Source: Apricaphanius iberus (taxonomy: Eukaryota; Chordata; Actinopteri; Cyprinodontiformes; Aphaniidae). From it: a DNA stretch of 64,000 bases. The notes below the pieces were generated by a model. The model searched no databases. It was given only the letters and a program-made list of their open reading frames with translations, and had not been told where the DNA came from. The translations under genes and the position numbers were made by a program. This document shows, in pieces, positions 1 through 12,627 of the stretch (position 1 is the stretch's first letter; every line of letters begins with the position of its first letter). The DNA lies in assembly GCA_028564705.1 (NCBI GenBank), contig JAPXFQ010001507.1, positions 124,001-188,000 of the forward strand, given 5' to 3'.

Positions 1-2470
1 TAAGAGTCGCCACAAAACTAAGTCTGAAAAGGGTTAGGCTGGAATCAAAGCCGATGAAACAGATACTTGGTCTTAGACTTTCAAGCTGGCATGGAACAAC
101 TGCTTTAACAAAGCAAAAAGATGATCTGTCCCTGGAAGGATGTTTCAGGAGGGTACTGTAAACTGACAGAACAGGTCAGTGACATAACGGGAATATTGAG
201 GCCAGCTGAAAAGCATGACAGATAAACCATGACAATCTCACATTTTAATGACGTACAAAATTGTTTACTCCTAGTCGATCATAATCTACTAGCACCTCCT
301 CTATGCAAAAGTTGCAAAAGATTTCATGAGCAACATAAAAAACTGTAAAAACTTAAAATATGCAACAATACCTTAGAATTTACACAGGGGCTACAAGCAT
401 TATGTTGCAGCGATGACTCATTAGTACTTTTAATCTGTAACCTCACTATCCAATGAAGATGACGGTTCTACTCACCTCAAAGTATAATGCCTAATTCTTA
501 GAGGCTCAAAAGCTATGGCAAAGTGACAAGTTACCTGATTAATTCCTTTTAGACTAAGTCTTGAGCCCAGAACCTTTATCCCCAAATGGCTAGGTAATTA
601 TTAGTTATAAAAAACAAAATGATTGCAACATTAGTGAAGTGACTTCATAATGTAAAAATGTGACTGACTTTATAACTAACATACATTGTCATAAGAACCA
701 CACATACTACACAGTAATAATAGGAGCTGATGTTTCTCAAAATATGCATTTGTTTTTCACATTTACACCACATATGCGACAAATTATGAGAAGCTTCTAC
801 TGCAGCTTTGCATTCACAAGCAAAGTGCTAACTTGTCAGGAATATTCACATCTATGATGTACCATGGCACTTATTTGAAACAACATATCTGTCTGAAGTC
901 TGATCCCCACCTCATCAAAGCGCAGACAGTTTTGAACTGTGCACTGTTTGTTAGAGCAAGGATGAGATAGGCTGGGGAAATTTCATGGTTCAGCAGTCAC
1001 TTGGTCCCTGTGGGTGAGGGACCTTACATTCATCATAACACTGACTTCCTCAGATGCCATAATTCTCCTAAACATTTCCCTTTAGAATTCCTCTTTTACC
1101 ATCTCTTACTCAAAAGAGCTTCTCCTTTTGACTTTACTCCTAATGCAGCTGGGGAAATAGATATTTGAAAACGGTTTTCTTAGTAAATATATTTGTAATG
1201 CACCTGTTAACATGAAAAACACACCATGTGGTAGAATAACCCATATAATCCAAGAAATTAAAACTATTTGTTAACTAAATTTGGGTTTGTGTAAGAATCT
1301 ATTAGGGGATGGGGAGGAAGTATTGAACCTTAATGGAAGGTATCCTTTGCTTAAACGTGTTTTCTGGTAATGAAAGAGTCAAAATTGCTTCTCTAAGGAG
1401 AAGATAGTCGCAAAGTTCTACCCTTCTAGCAGCTTTACTTTCTTTCTTTAAAACCCACTGAAATGTCTCCTAACAATGTGTTTGAGATCATTTTCCAGTC
1501 TCCTTTCATCTCCAGACTCCTATTCAGAATATTTCAGAGTATTCTCCTTTAATCATTCCTTAATTTAAATGAAGTTTGCTTGTAACATTTACTAAAGAAA
1601 CAGCCACACACCATGATGGTTCCAATATCAAAGGTGACTGTGGGTGTGGTCTAAAGTTGGTTTGTCTGGGCTAACATATCCAGTGCTATTCGACCGCCAA
1701 ACATGGTGTGTTTAATGACATTTAAAGAGTTCAATTATGATCTTTACCAACCACGCTATCTGGTCCAGTTATTTTACTGACTTGTCCAAATACTCTGCAG
1801 CAAACTGTAAACACACTGCAGAATGCTTTTTCTTCAATAGATTCTCTTCTCTTGTCTCCTCTCAAAAATTATTTTAGGAGCACCAGGTCATAGCGGGTCT
1901 ATGCAGAATGAATGTCTTTTTTACTGGCTTGTGGCCTCAACAGTTGACACCAGAAGGTTTTGTAGAAATAGGTCTGTAACAAATACCATCCTAAAACAAT
2001 ACAGTTGACAGAATTCACACTTACCTATCACAAAATGCTACTTGACAATATCTTGCTGCTAAGAAACCATTCTAAAAACTTTTGATAAATTGACAATTAT
2101 GACAAAACTAACTGCTAATAATTTGCACTGTGAAGAGTCTAGATTGTTCTTGAAATACTGACAAATTTTAGTCACTTTTGTGACCTGTGTTTTTTCCAAC
2201 TTTTTTCAGATTAGTTTTCCCTTAGGTGGTGAAAAAACACTTTGGTTATGCACGCCCATCACTACATTTCTGCTGTCCATTGTTTCTGACTAAAACAAAA
2301 AGCATCTCACAAAAAGAAAGATGTTGAGGTCACATAAGGAGAGTGCCAAACTGAGACTTTTATCGGAGCACTGGAGGGAAATGTCAGTCACAGTGACACA
2401 AACATTTATTAAAGGATTATGCTCTATGCACCAGTACACTCATCCACATTTACAGTCACTCATACGCTAA
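1..2470. other. unassigned AT-rich DNA
   Basis: I recognise no gene, RNA gene or named repeat here. All reading frames are short and look random. The sequence is AT-rich without obvious tandem structure. Confidence 0.5.
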
Positions 2471-2510
2471 TACACACAGACACACACACCTACACACACA
2501 CATACACATA
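2471..2510. repeat. CA-rich microsatellite
   Basis: An interrupted run of CA dinucleotides, with CATA and CAGA variants, of about 40 bp. Confidence 0.8.
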
Positions 2511-2950
2511 CCACCAATCACTCAAGAGGATGAATCCTGACAAGCATATCTTTAGCCTCTTTAACTCTCCACAAATCTGCTAATAAGTGGAAATGAAGAC
2601 TTGATTACACAATAACCATCCCAAAATTGAAGAGTCTGAAGGGCACACTTGATATTTTTAAAGTGCAACAAATTCCCAGTAATTTAGACTTTATTCAACA
2701 TGCTAAGGATCTCATTTTAGTAATGCAGCCTCTCTACAAAGACCTCTTGTCATTTGAATGATGGTTTTCATCTGACACAGAATTCATTTTCATGTCCCTG
2801 GCCCCTTTGAGGTTTCCCTCTGAGCCTTTGGTAGCACTATGATAAGAAACAAAAAGGCCAACTCCTGGTATCTGCTATACACCCTTGCAACTCTGTTTTT
2901 CAAGAAGTTCAAAGGAGACTTTCAATTGTTAAATAGAGGAACATCCTGTC

Positions 2951-3068
2951 GGTGACTGACCGGCGACCTGTCCAGGGTGTACCCCACCTCTCACCAGATG
3001 ATTGCTGGAGTTAGGCACAAGCTGCCTGCAACCCTGCATACGATAGATGGTTATATGGATGGATGGAT
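2951..3068 (+). mobile_element. RTE/Rex3-type repeat tail with (GATG)n end
   Basis: The segment runs through 'CGACCTGTCCAGGGTGTACC', a 'TGGAGTTAGGCACAAGC' block and then ATGG repeats. This is the familiar 3' tail of a dispersed teleost repeat ending in GATG/ATGG units, as known for Rex3/RTE-type elements and SINEs that share their tail. Related copies lie at 15475-15615 (minus), 23631-23742, 46735-46806 and, as a different part, 55695-55860. Which family it belongs to is inference. Confidence 0.7.
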
Positions 3069-4210
3069 TTATTTCCTTTGCTTCTAGGCCATAAAAAATG
3101 ATTTGCATATGACTCGTACAATGATTATGTCTTGTCTTGGTTGCTATGAGTGTCTTCATTTTTGCTAAACGTTCAGATATTTTTATTACTTTAACATCTC
3201 TCAAAACCATACCTTTTGTTGTTGTATTTTATTAATTCCATGCGAAGATGCAATCACCTAAATTTGAAAACATGGTCTGGTACATAAAAAACAACGGCCA
3301 TACTAAAATAATTTATATTTCAGACGTCTTGAAGATTGGAAAGTTTGATAGGTGACATATGAAACGACTTGGCTTTTTAGGGAAACACAAAGTTTAAAAG
3401 CTTTAACGCAACATGTCTCTAGTTTGGAAAGCAGTTACTGTTCGGTCAGATTTAGACAGGAACAAATACATGGTGATATCTAGTCTTAAAAAATGTTTTA
3501 TTTATATTTGTCAAAGATAATAAGGAATAAAAAAAGAACCATCAGCCATTGCTTAATTGTTTTTGGAAGTTCAAACTGACTTATAGAATAGGTCCATTGC
3601 ATTATCACTGAACTGTCAATATACGGGCTTTTCCACTTATTTTTCATGCATCCAAGATATTACCCTGTAGATCTTGCCAGTAAGTATTTGATTAATCTTT
3701 GCTTGCCAACAATTAGACTAATTAGACCTTAGCCTGGATGTTTTGAGCCGTATATCTACTCTCAAATGTTGTCTTAATTTCACAGAGAATGTGAAATGGT
3801 TTTGTCCAAACAGAGGAGGAAAGTGGTAAAGACCACACATTCTGTCATCTCAAATGTATTTTATTGGATGTTGTGGAGCACCTGAAATGAATACATATTT
3901 GTGCAGTGAAATCAAGTTAATCTGTGATTCTTCAACTTTAAACATTTCCAACATTTATAGTTAAAAAATCAGAAAACTGTGGTGGGCATTTGGATTCGAC
4001 CCTCTTTGAACATTCACCTAATTGCTATGAAATAAGTTGGAGTAGGCAGCATCATTCAATGGGGATGGGCTCCCAGGTTATATGAAGATGGTTAGAGCTT
4101 AATACAAAATTCCTAAAATTAATAGTTACAGCTAGTACGTCCAAAGCTACTATGGCATTAATTGTAACAATGCACAAATTTCTGCATTAAACACAAGTTA
4201 GAAATGTGTT

Positions 4211-4605
4211 AATAAAAGTCCAGATCTAAATCCAAATTAGACTGACAACACTGAAAAAAATGGTGTTCACATAGGTTCTCAATACAATCTTTCTGAATTT
4301 GAGTTATTTTTCATGGCATCATGGGCAGACATTTTCAGTCTGTAGATGTGCAAATAAGGTAGAGACATACCCCAAAAGAATGTGCAGAAATATATAGCAA
4401 TAGGGGTTTCTGCAAAGAATTTACTCAAGGTTACATGAATAAAAATGCACACTACATAACTGAGAACATTAACAGTACAAAATAGTAACCTAGTTTTTTT
4501 CCCACTTTAGAAGTATGCACTAGCTTTGTGTTATAAAATTCTAAAAAAAAAACACATGAAAGTTTGAGGTTGTTACATGACCAAAATGTTAGAACTTCAG
4601 TGAGT
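4211..4605 (+). pseudogene. Tc1-type transposon fragment, 3' half
   Basis: The start 'AAAAGTCCAGATCTAAATCC' encodes the Tc1 transposase motif SPDLNP just before the third catalytic residue. It is followed by diverged sequence matching the transposase C-terminus (a stretch like 'GTAGAGACATACCCCAAAAG') and a 3' untranslated part ending near 'GAGGTTGTTACATGACC'. The normal ENLW block is corrupted and the frame has stops, so this is dead. It appears to be the 3' portion of the same Tc1 lineage whose middle portion lies at 37160-37350. No terminal inverted repeat was identified at either end. Confidence 0.6.
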
Positions 4606-5159
4606 ACAAACATTTTTACAGAGCTCTTTATTTGTCTTATACCCAATTTAACTTTCCTAGCATTACCAGCAGAATATAAAACATCAATTTCTTCATATTC
4701 CTTGGGAAGTGAACATACTCAAATTTGTCAAATAGGGAGAACTTTTACAGATGACTTATGCAACACTTCAATTATTTTCTCATACAATATCTTTTGCCTA
4801 TCTGTGTCTATTAAATTGTATCTTTAAAGAAATCTGCCATGAATGTGATACCAATCTTAAATGTTTGACTGATGGCACAGTTCACTTTGAATAATATATA
4901 TTCAAAGCTTTATCAAAGGTTTTGGTAGATCTTCTGTCCGGTTGCTTACTAGGAAGGAATTTAAAGAAAAAAGTACTCTCAAGCAATTGTGTTATATCAC
5001 ATGTGAAGGAGTCATTATTACATCCCACTACTTCCTGACTCAAGAACCAGCTTGTGGACCACAAATAAAGCCGAAGTTTTCAAGTACTGTGCAACAATAA
5101 TGGATATATATAAAAGCTTAAGCATGCCATGGGGTTTTGCCTTAGTAAATGCTTGTTCT
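4606..5159. other. unassigned AT-rich DNA
   Basis: No gene or recognised repeat was seen. Short frames on both strands have no motif. Confidence 0.4.
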
Positions 5160-5163
5160 TTAA

Positions 5164-6213
5164 AGGGCCTATATCATGAAAAAGCACATTTTTAGACTTT
5201 TCAACCATCTTTTAATGCAATTTCTCATTAATAAAACACCACCAGAGTGGTTTTTTGGCTTAATCCACGCATGTCTGATTCTGCTCTCTGAGCAGCTGCA
5301 CCCCCCTCTCCTAGAAAATGGCTGAGTGGTCAACTAGTGACATCACTATTTGAAAACAAGGTAGTGCTAGAGGTGTCTGCACCGCACCTGCAGGCAGAGC
5401 GGCTTACCTCTGCTAGAGCTCCAAACACAATCTCGTCCTTCTCATATCTAATGGCTGCTTCGGTTTTTGGCAGCTTAAATCACTTTTTTTGTTGGATTTT
5501 TTACTTTCTCTGTGAAAATGCCTGTTTGGATGCATGGATTACAGGATTTTATTCTACATTCCTAAAGCACATGAGCTGGATCAAAGAACAAAGTCGCCTG
5601 ATGGACAGAGAAGTAAGTGGCTACATGCTAATGTGTGTTAGCCATTTGTCAAGCTGCTTATGTGATGTTATAACAGCATTGTATAGTTAATTAATTGATC
5701 TGTGGCACCTCAGAATGTTCAGTAAACGGGTGCAAGCAACAGCCACGGCTTTTTTATATACTGGGCTGAAAAGATGTGCTTAATGGACTCAGCAATTTGT
5801 TTTTGGCTCTGTCTAAAGCCTGGAGATTTAGCAACTGTGATAAGCTTTAATGACTCAATTTTTTACACACAAAAAAATAAGTAAACCAAACATTTGAGCC
5901 CTTAATATAACAGAGTGACATTGTGGTACTTTGTGCTTTTTACTGTCAGAATAATGTTTGAGATGAAGTTCAGCACCGTTTCTCTCGGTCAAAGCTGCTG
6001 CGGCTCTGCACAAGAAGAGCGGAGCAATTGGGGGAGGGTTGCAGGAGGCGAGATTATTGAGAAACAAGCCGTTTTTACTTTGTGGTCTAGCAGTAACTAC
6101 AGCATACAAGTAACATTTTAGGACAAATTAAGTATAACGCCAACGGTAACATTTTAGCATATATATGTATATCCCAAAAGTTGAAAGCTGTAGAATAGCA
6201 TGATATAGTACCT
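5164..6213 (+). mobile_element. Kolobok/T2-like non-autonomous transposon, copy 1
   Basis: A 1,050-bp element starts with AGGGCCTATATCATG and ends in the inverted form of AGGTACTATATCATG. It is flanked on both sides by TTAA (5160-5163 and 6214-6217). Element plus target gives TTAAAGG at both outer edges, which resembles the T2/Kolobok signature rather than piggyBac, whose ends begin CCC. A second copy in the same orientation lies at 39614-40669 and can be followed along nearly its whole length, with small indels. An internal 117-codon frame (5337-5690) has no known domain, and the second copy does not keep it clearly open, so I regard the element as non-coding. Confidence 0.75.
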
Positions 6214-6218
6214 TTAAA

Positions 6219-9042
6219 TGCAGTTAAGCTTTACAGCTTAGCTTTAGAGTTAAGCTTTTCAGATAAATTGGAGTTTGATTTAGGGTCCTATGCTTAGATA
6301 TTATCTAAAGGGATTAAAAGACATCAGTGCCCAACAATAAGTGTCATGTTTCGGTTAAAATGATTTGAACCACACGTAGCAAACCAAAAAGAGAACAATG
6401 AGTGATTAAAAGGTTCGTTAAAACAATAATTAATTATGTGAAGGTTCTGGTCCAGCTAAATCCAAGGCCATGAGGGAGATTGGGATGACTGAAGGAAAGC
6501 AAAGGACATGTGACTAATGAGAATGAGTACATGATTTTGAAATCCAATGGAAATGCCTTACTGTAACTGAAGAGATTTTCTGCCAAGAAGGGTGAGTGAA
6601 TTGCAGGCTGTTGTTCTGTTTGTTGATCCAAGAAGCAACATTAGGTTGGTAGTATGAGGATGCAAGGATGGAGCAGAAGGTTAAACGTTGGACTACAGGA
6701 GCTGAAGGTCCAGAATGCACTGTCAAGGATACATGTGTGAAGATGTAAACCAAACAGAGTCAAACAAACTCAGTCCTGAGAATAAGAGGTATTGCTGAGC
6801 AGCTTGTGGTCAATTTTCTGTTGTGTATAAAAACAAATTTTTAATGCCGTGCTTGACCACGTTAAATTGTGTCATACACATAATTTAACTCAGCCATTCT
6901 CTTTAGTCAAAATTGCACATGCATATTTACAAATAAAAACATCTATTTTTTAATGCCTTTATTGAGAGCAATGGGCAATCTTTTATTAGTTTACAAATGT
7001 ATATACAGTATATTTATACTGTCCTGGGGGATGCTGATTAATTCATGTCTTTCTTTAGATATAAGGAGATTCACACAGCCATTGCAAAGGAAGCAGTACT
7101 TTTCATGTCGCCTGACACCAAAGCGACAATAAGATTTACTAAGGAAATCACTGTGCTTCCTTGGTCAGAAATATCCATTTACTATCCTGAGTCCAATCTG
7201 GTGTGCTTGTTGATAGTTGATGACCGTCCTCACCACTTCCATTACAACTCCAGGTTTTGGCTGTGATATGTGCCAGAGCTCTAGGTCATAGGTCTTGTTG
7301 TTGAATGTTAGCTGTCAACTTCCTAGTACATCTAGTTTGTTAACAACAAAAACACAGCTTCCGTTTGTCTTGCTACATCTGTGAATGCAGCTAAACAATC
7401 CACTTAATTAATGGTTAAAATCCAGGCTAAGAAAAAACTTGAGTGACTTTTGTACAGACATAAGAAAAATAAAATTGTATAAAAGGTATGAAATGAAGAT
7501 CTGTCTGAAATGCTTTAAGCATCACATGGGGGGTCAAGCTGACTATGAATACCTTGCTATCTAGTTCCAAGAGTGTATATATTACCATTCATTTATCTAC
7601 TAACTCATCACATTTTCCAGGGTGGTTGTTCATTCTATTCTTCTAAAAATGTCAGTTGAATGTGGATTGCACCTATTGTCAAACCAAAAAAGTTAAACTC
7701 CCACCAAAATCAGAATGTGCTTTATTATCAATTTTATTTTTTCAGATAGTCAGTGTGTCAGAAGATGTGTGTGATATTTTATTACATTACAACAGTAACA
7801 AAAATGTTCAATGAGTTAAAAATAATCTAGTTTTACAGTGGAATCCAATCATACCTACATCTTGCTTTTTAAATCCTCATATTCTTTTTCTAACTAAAAA
7901 CACCATAATTGAGTTATTCTGTTTTAATAGGCAATGGTTAATTCAGTTTTTAATTTCTTTCTTACAGTAATACCTCTTTTAAGACTGCAGCCATTACATT
8001 TATTGTAACATTATGCAAATATCCTGGGCTGCTACTCTGCAGTATTCAGTTATGTGCATTATTTTTGAATGCCCTTATTTTATTTCCTCAAATGGTTAGG
8101 GAACGGAGGGTTTGGGATGTTTTCTTTTTCAGTTAGCTTCGATACATTTTCTTCACATGAAATTCAGTTCTCATGAGAGGAAGGAAGAGATGATAGTGAG
8201 CTCACAACTCCAGATTTCAGAGCCAGAGTGCACAGTTCCTGTTGCTTTCTTTTCTAAGTGAAGCATTTTTTAGACTTGCAGGCATCCTTCAAAGGGAGGA
8301 CTAAAATCTTTAGGTGTAATTGGAAAAAAGGATTGGTTAAACCACAGCATGCCTATCATTTTTTGTATCATCAAAACCTTTACATCTTATATTTCATTGA
8401 ACATTACTAATAATTTTTAACCGGTAAGCCTGACAAGTTTCCAAGATGGGATGTAACACTTAGTGTAATTGTGTTTTCTTCGCTGATAAAATACAGTATT
8501 TGCAAGCTGAAGGAGAATTTGATTTTGATTTCTACCTTTTTAGCTTTGTAACTAAGCCTAGGGGGAGCAGGCATGAAAACAAAATACAAAAATCCGCTCA
8601 TCTGTCATTTTGTCATAATCAATGTGCATCGACCCAAATGAAGGCCACCAAAGATGAAAATAGATCAAGGCCGGACACAAATGCAAACCTAACAAGATAT
8701 GGCTTTTCACCTAAAAGTATATTTAAGCCAAAGAAAGCATATATTAGAGAAGCAGTCAAAAAATAACTCTGGTGGTGCAACAGAGATCCACGCACAGGGG
8801 ATTAATTGTCAACTTTCTATAGGTCTTAAGGAAAAAGAAAACATACTCTGGGCTGCAAAATACTAAAGAGTGAGACAGAGGTTCACCACTTGGAGAAATC
8901 CCTCACCAAATACATGCCAGTGCCAGTTATAATGACACAGGAAAGCCTGGCTCTAAATTCAATCTTGAAGATGTGGTGAGTCTTGAAATTTGATGTCCAT
9001 GGATCTAATTAACCCAATCTAAATGAATCTGAACCATTTGGC
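6219..9042. other. unassigned AT-rich DNA
   Basis: No recognised repeat or gene. Two frames stand out only by length: 7045-7266, which follows a good acceptor-like tract, and 8500-8766. Neither shows a motif I know. A short palindrome lies at about 7006-7023. Confidence 0.4.
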
Positions 9043-9060
9043 AAAAAAAAAAAAAAAAAA
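9043..9060. repeat. poly(A) run
   Basis: Eighteen uninterrupted A residues directly before the left end of a Tc1-type element. It could be the tail of an older retroposed sequence on the plus strand, but nothing recognisable precedes it. Confidence 0.8.
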
Positions 9061-9068
9061 CAGATATC

Positions 9069-10030
9069 CAGGTGTAACAATCTGAAAGAGGCATGCAGAT
9101 GAAAATTTAAAAATTTGAATATAGTACAATATTTAATTTATTTACATAATTCAGCTTAAAAGGTGAAACTATTATATAATATATACTTACATTCAAAGTG
9201 AGTCAGACGCATCTTACCTGGCCAAAAGAAAAATAGGACTGCAAATTTTGCATCTCATTTGGAAACCAAGGTCCCAGAGTCTGCATGAAGAATGGAGAGG
9301 GTCATAATCCAAAATGCTTGAAGTGCAGTCTGAAGTTTCTATGTCTTGATGTGTGGAGCCATGTCATCTGCTGGTGTTGGTCCACAGTGCTTTGGTAAGT
9401 CCAGAGTCAAATCAGGACATTTTGGAGCACGTCTTGGTTCCTTCTTGAGACAAGGTTTATAGAGACGTGGACTTCATTTTCCAACAAAACTTGGCACCTG
9501 CCCACACTACCAAAAGTACCAAAACCTGGTACAATGACCATGGGATTACTGTGCTTGATTGGCCAGCAATCTTGCCTGATCTGACCCTCATAGAGAATCT
9601 AAGGGGCATTGCCAAGTGAAAGATGAACGACATGAGACTGAACAATGCAGAAGAGCTGAAGGCTGCTGTTGAAGCATCCTGGTCTTCCATAACACCTCAG
9701 CAATGCCACAGTCTGATAGCATCCATGCCATGCTGCAGTTACGCATTAATTGATGCAAAAGGGGCCCAAACCAAATATTTAGTACATATGCATACTTTTA
9801 CTTTTCAGATGTTGACATTCTCTGCTTAAAATCCTTGTTTTATTTAATGTAATAATCTAAATATCTGAGATTTCTAATATGGAGGTTTCATAAACTGCAA
9901 GCCATTAAGACTTGACATAATTAACTTTGCATGTAATGAGTCTATGTCATATTTTAATTTAAACGTGTAAGTTGAATTTCTGAAATAAATTAACTTTTGC
10001 AAAATGTCGTAATGTTTTGAGTTTCACCTG
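9069..10030 (+). mobile_element. Tc1/mariner element, internally deleted
   Basis: The right end reads 'GAGTTTCACCTG' followed by TA. The left end shows a diverged inverted form beginning CAGGTG after TA, plus a second internal 'AAAAGGTGAAACT' block near 9160. Between them lies the 3' part of a Tc1 transposase. The family's full length is about 1.6 kb, so roughly 600 bp, including the DNA-binding half of the gene, is missing. Confidence 0.75.
9201..9781 (+). pseudogene. Tc1 transposase remnant, catalytic half
   Basis: From 9468 the frame reads DFIFQQNLAPAHTTK, then GITVLDWP, LPDLTLIENL and GIAK, followed by EELKAAVEASW, ITPQQCH and finally DAKGAQTKY. This matches the second half of a Tc1-family DDE transposase. 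The second catalytic aspartate, normally in QQDLAPAHT, is asparagine here, while the later glutamate of ENL is retained. A TGA interrupts after GIAK, and the terminal stop has become a leucine codon. The N-terminal paired helix-turn-helix region is absent. The copy cannot encode an active enzyme. Confidence 0.8.
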
Positions 10031-10033
10031 TAC

Positions 10034-11040
10034 AGCTTCATAGCTTGTGGGTAACTGTGGCAAAACATGGTAATATTAAGCATTTACTGAGAAAAAATAT
10101 AATAGGAAAAAGTTCAAGGCAAGTTAATATTTTTGCAAGTGGCTGGCAATTTGGTCAAATTAGCAAAACCATAGTTAGAACCATCAACATTTTCTACAAG
10201 TAAATTGATTTTGGTCAGCTTTCAAAAAAGTCAACTTAGTTTCTTTTATTACCATTTGAGGAAAACAGTTTTATTAGCATTTGTGGAAAGTGAAATAGTT
10301 TGAAAAAAAAATGCGTCATAACAGGTAAAATAACAGTTTTCCCAGAAAATGTTGTGATATCTCACTGGAGTAACTATGTGCCTCTATGTATCAGTGCATG
10401 ATTGGAAGTATAACTATGTGTGGATGCAAGAGAGCTTTTTTTTTGTGTGATTAATGGATTAGAGGTGGCTAGAGATGCTGCTGTCATGTTGGATTATATG
10501 GAGCGACAAGCTCCACTGCTTCATCTCATAGATCATATCAGAGAAAACCTCTCACATTCCTGCCAATTTTCTGCTTCACTTAATTTCCCTCTCAAAGCAA
10601 CTTGTGTGTATTTGTGTGTGCATGTCTGTTTACTTGTTTGTGAACCAGCTATCCAGTATCAGGGAAGCACAAGACCCAGGCTGTGATAGTTACATCTATG
10701 CTGAAGGTTCCAATAATGCACAAGCCTCTTTTCAAATATTAGAGCAGTAAATCATGCAAAAAATATATTATTACATCTTGACACCTGCAGAGAAAGCCAT
10801 TTCATATAAACTTGTTCAAATGAGATGTGTGCATTCCAAATAAATCAACTGCTCCTCAAGAAGTTGGACAAATAATTGCCTGTGTGTTATGCCTGACATT
10901 TTGCAGAAAGGTGGAATAAAATTATAAGCACTTAAACAAATTATAAATTAAATGAAAAATTTATAACAGGATTACATTTTTTTTGTTTATCTAATTTAGC
11001 TGTAAATGTTCAGAAGATGTGGCTGTAATACCCGTCTTAT
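10034..11040. other. unassigned AT-rich DNA
   Basis: No gene or named repeat was recognised. A GT-rich patch lies at about 10600-10640. The 88-codon frame at 10420-10686 has no known motif. Confidence 0.4.
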
Positions 11041-11050
11041 TTTTCTTTTG

Positions 11051-11200
11051 GGCGGCTGTTGCCAAGTGATAGTTGTTGGCTTGCGACCCAGAAATTTTGA
11101 GTTCGATTCCTGCTTCTGCATGCTACATTCTGTTGTCCTTGGGCAAGACATTTTACCTACATTGCCTCCTGGTGTTTGCCAGAGGGGCCGATTATGTATT
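11051..11200 (+). mobile_element. tRNA-derived SINE, 5' part
   Basis: The segment starts with a 'GGCGGCTGTTGCC' head, has a B-box-like 'GAGTTCGATTCCTGC', then the diagnostic 'GTCCTTGGGCAAGACA' block and 'TTGCCTCCTGGTG'. This is the layout of a common teleost tRNA-headed SINE. The A box is decayed and the 3' tail seen at 17443-17657 is not recognisable. Confidence 0.65.
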
Positions 11201-11324
11201 TTTGGTTGATTTTATTGGCAGAAATCCTATCCCATACATAGAGTTCTGTGAACAAGCTGGTAGATAATTTTCGCTCTAAAGTTTCAGACATAATTGATAC
11301 CATGTCTCCAACTAAAGTTAATAC

Positions 11325-11826
11325 GAAGAAGATGATTTATTTATACAGCACCTTTCACAGATAAAATCACAAAGTGCTTTACAAGAATAAAAACAGGAAA
11401 AAACAAGAACATATACATACAAAGACCAATCAACTAAAAGCTTGTCTAAAAAGAAATGTCTTCAACTACTTTTTAAAAGATTCAACAGAAACGGCCGCAC
11501 GCAAGGATGTTGGCTGGGCATTCCTAAGCTTTGGAGCCACAGCCTGAAAAGGCATGTCTCCTCAGGTCTTAAAACGGGTCTTAGGGATCTTGAGGAGGTT
11601 CTGGTCCGAGGACCGAAGCTCTCGAACAGGCTGGTAGGGGCACAGCAGATCAGAAATATATTTAGGGACCTGTCCATGAAAAGCTCTAAAAGTTATAACT
11701 AAAATTTTTAAATCAACTCCATATTTGACTGGGAGCCAGTGCAAGGAAGATAACATTGGTGTAATGGAAGAATGCCTGGCAGATCCTGTTAAAAGCCTTG
11801 CTGCAGCGTTCTTAACCATTTGAAGT
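11325..11826 (-). pseudogene. L2-like LINE, 3' end of ORF2 plus 3' UTR
   Basis: On the minus strand the frame from 11819 reads VKNAAARLLTG, then ITPMLSSLHWLPVKY, ILVITFRAFHGQVPKYISDL and SSDQNLLKIPKTRFKT. This is the conserved post-reverse-transcriptase region of fish L2/CR1-type LINEs. The following frames give a LWSQSL-type block and FKSS-type C-terminus. The 3' end near 11325 contains 'AAAGCACTTTGTGAT' and 'GCTGTATAAATAAATC'. The upstream RT core is absent. It abuts, head to head, a plus-strand LINE piece at 11850-13376. Confidence 0.8.
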
Positions 11827-12326
11827 TAAGTAGTCTAGAAAGAAGTCTCTATGGACTAGTGATCATCTGGCATGTAGTGAAAAAAGAGAGTGTCGCCGAG
11901 CTAAGAGAAAAAAAGGAAATTCAACTCCAGGTTCATCGTGACCGCTACAAAAAAAGACTGAACAAATATAACTTAACTTTGGACGCTGAGACTTACTTCT
12001 TTCCACTGCAATCATTTCTCTCTGAAATCATTAACAGAAACTTTAATAATGCTCAGACTTTATTCGCATCAGTTGAAAGACTAAAGCTGCATTCACAACG
12101 CACATTTGGTCTGCGTCAGGCAACGCATTCAACGGATGAAGTTTGACGTATGTACTTTTTGGCTTCCATAACCTGCTTCTGAGGAAAAAACAACGCATGG
12201 GCGGGGCTTCCTCTGTTGTCGCACGTTCTGAAATATGGTGGATCGTAACGAGAGAGTGACTTGGCTTTATTAGCTAGATAAAGCTAGACAACGTTGACAT
12301 CGGATGCATCAACGCCCACTATTCAG

Positions 12327-12523
12327 ATGCGTTCTGAGTTTGGGGAGTTTAACCATTTGCTCCAGGAGCTGCTTTTGGATGAGGTTCGCTTTCAGCGCTA
12401 CTTCCGTCTGTCCCGCGCCTTGTTTTACGACCTCTTTGGCCGCATCAGAGCTTAAATGTCCCACCAGGGCACCAACTACAGGTTTTCTGTTCCTCCTTAG
12501 GAGCACCTGTCCATCTGACTTCG
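12327..12523 (+). pseudogene. HARBI1-like transposase first exon, decayed
   Basis: An ATG at 12327 opens MRSEFGEFNHLLQELLLDEV, then RFQRYFRLSRALFYDLFGRI, a TAA, MSHQGTNYRFSVPP, a TAG and EHLSI. This is the N-terminal helix-turn-helix-like region of PIF/Harbinger nucleases. The exon ends at a good donor (CGG before GTAAGTG), as in intron-containing family members. Three stop codons and the loss of the DDE domain make it non-functional. Confidence 0.75.
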
Positions 12524-12627
12524 GTAAGTGTTATTTCTGATTTATAAAATCTGCGTTTGTTGAAAATTTTTTCACTGGGCCCGCGCTTCGTTCAAGATAC
12601 GTGTATGGTGACAAACTACAGTGAGAC

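Noticed and set aside
5337..5690. 117-codon frame inside the Kolobok-like copy 1
   Set aside because: The second copy of the element has indels here and no protein motif is visible, so it is taken as chance.
8500..8766. 88-codon frame ending in KKAYIREAVKK
   Set aside because: No recognisable motif or repeat; length is within chance for AT-rich DNA.
10420..10686. 88-codon frame with VARDAAVMLDYMERQ
   Set aside because: Looked exon-like at first, but there are no good splice sites and no family I know; the second half is GT-rich.
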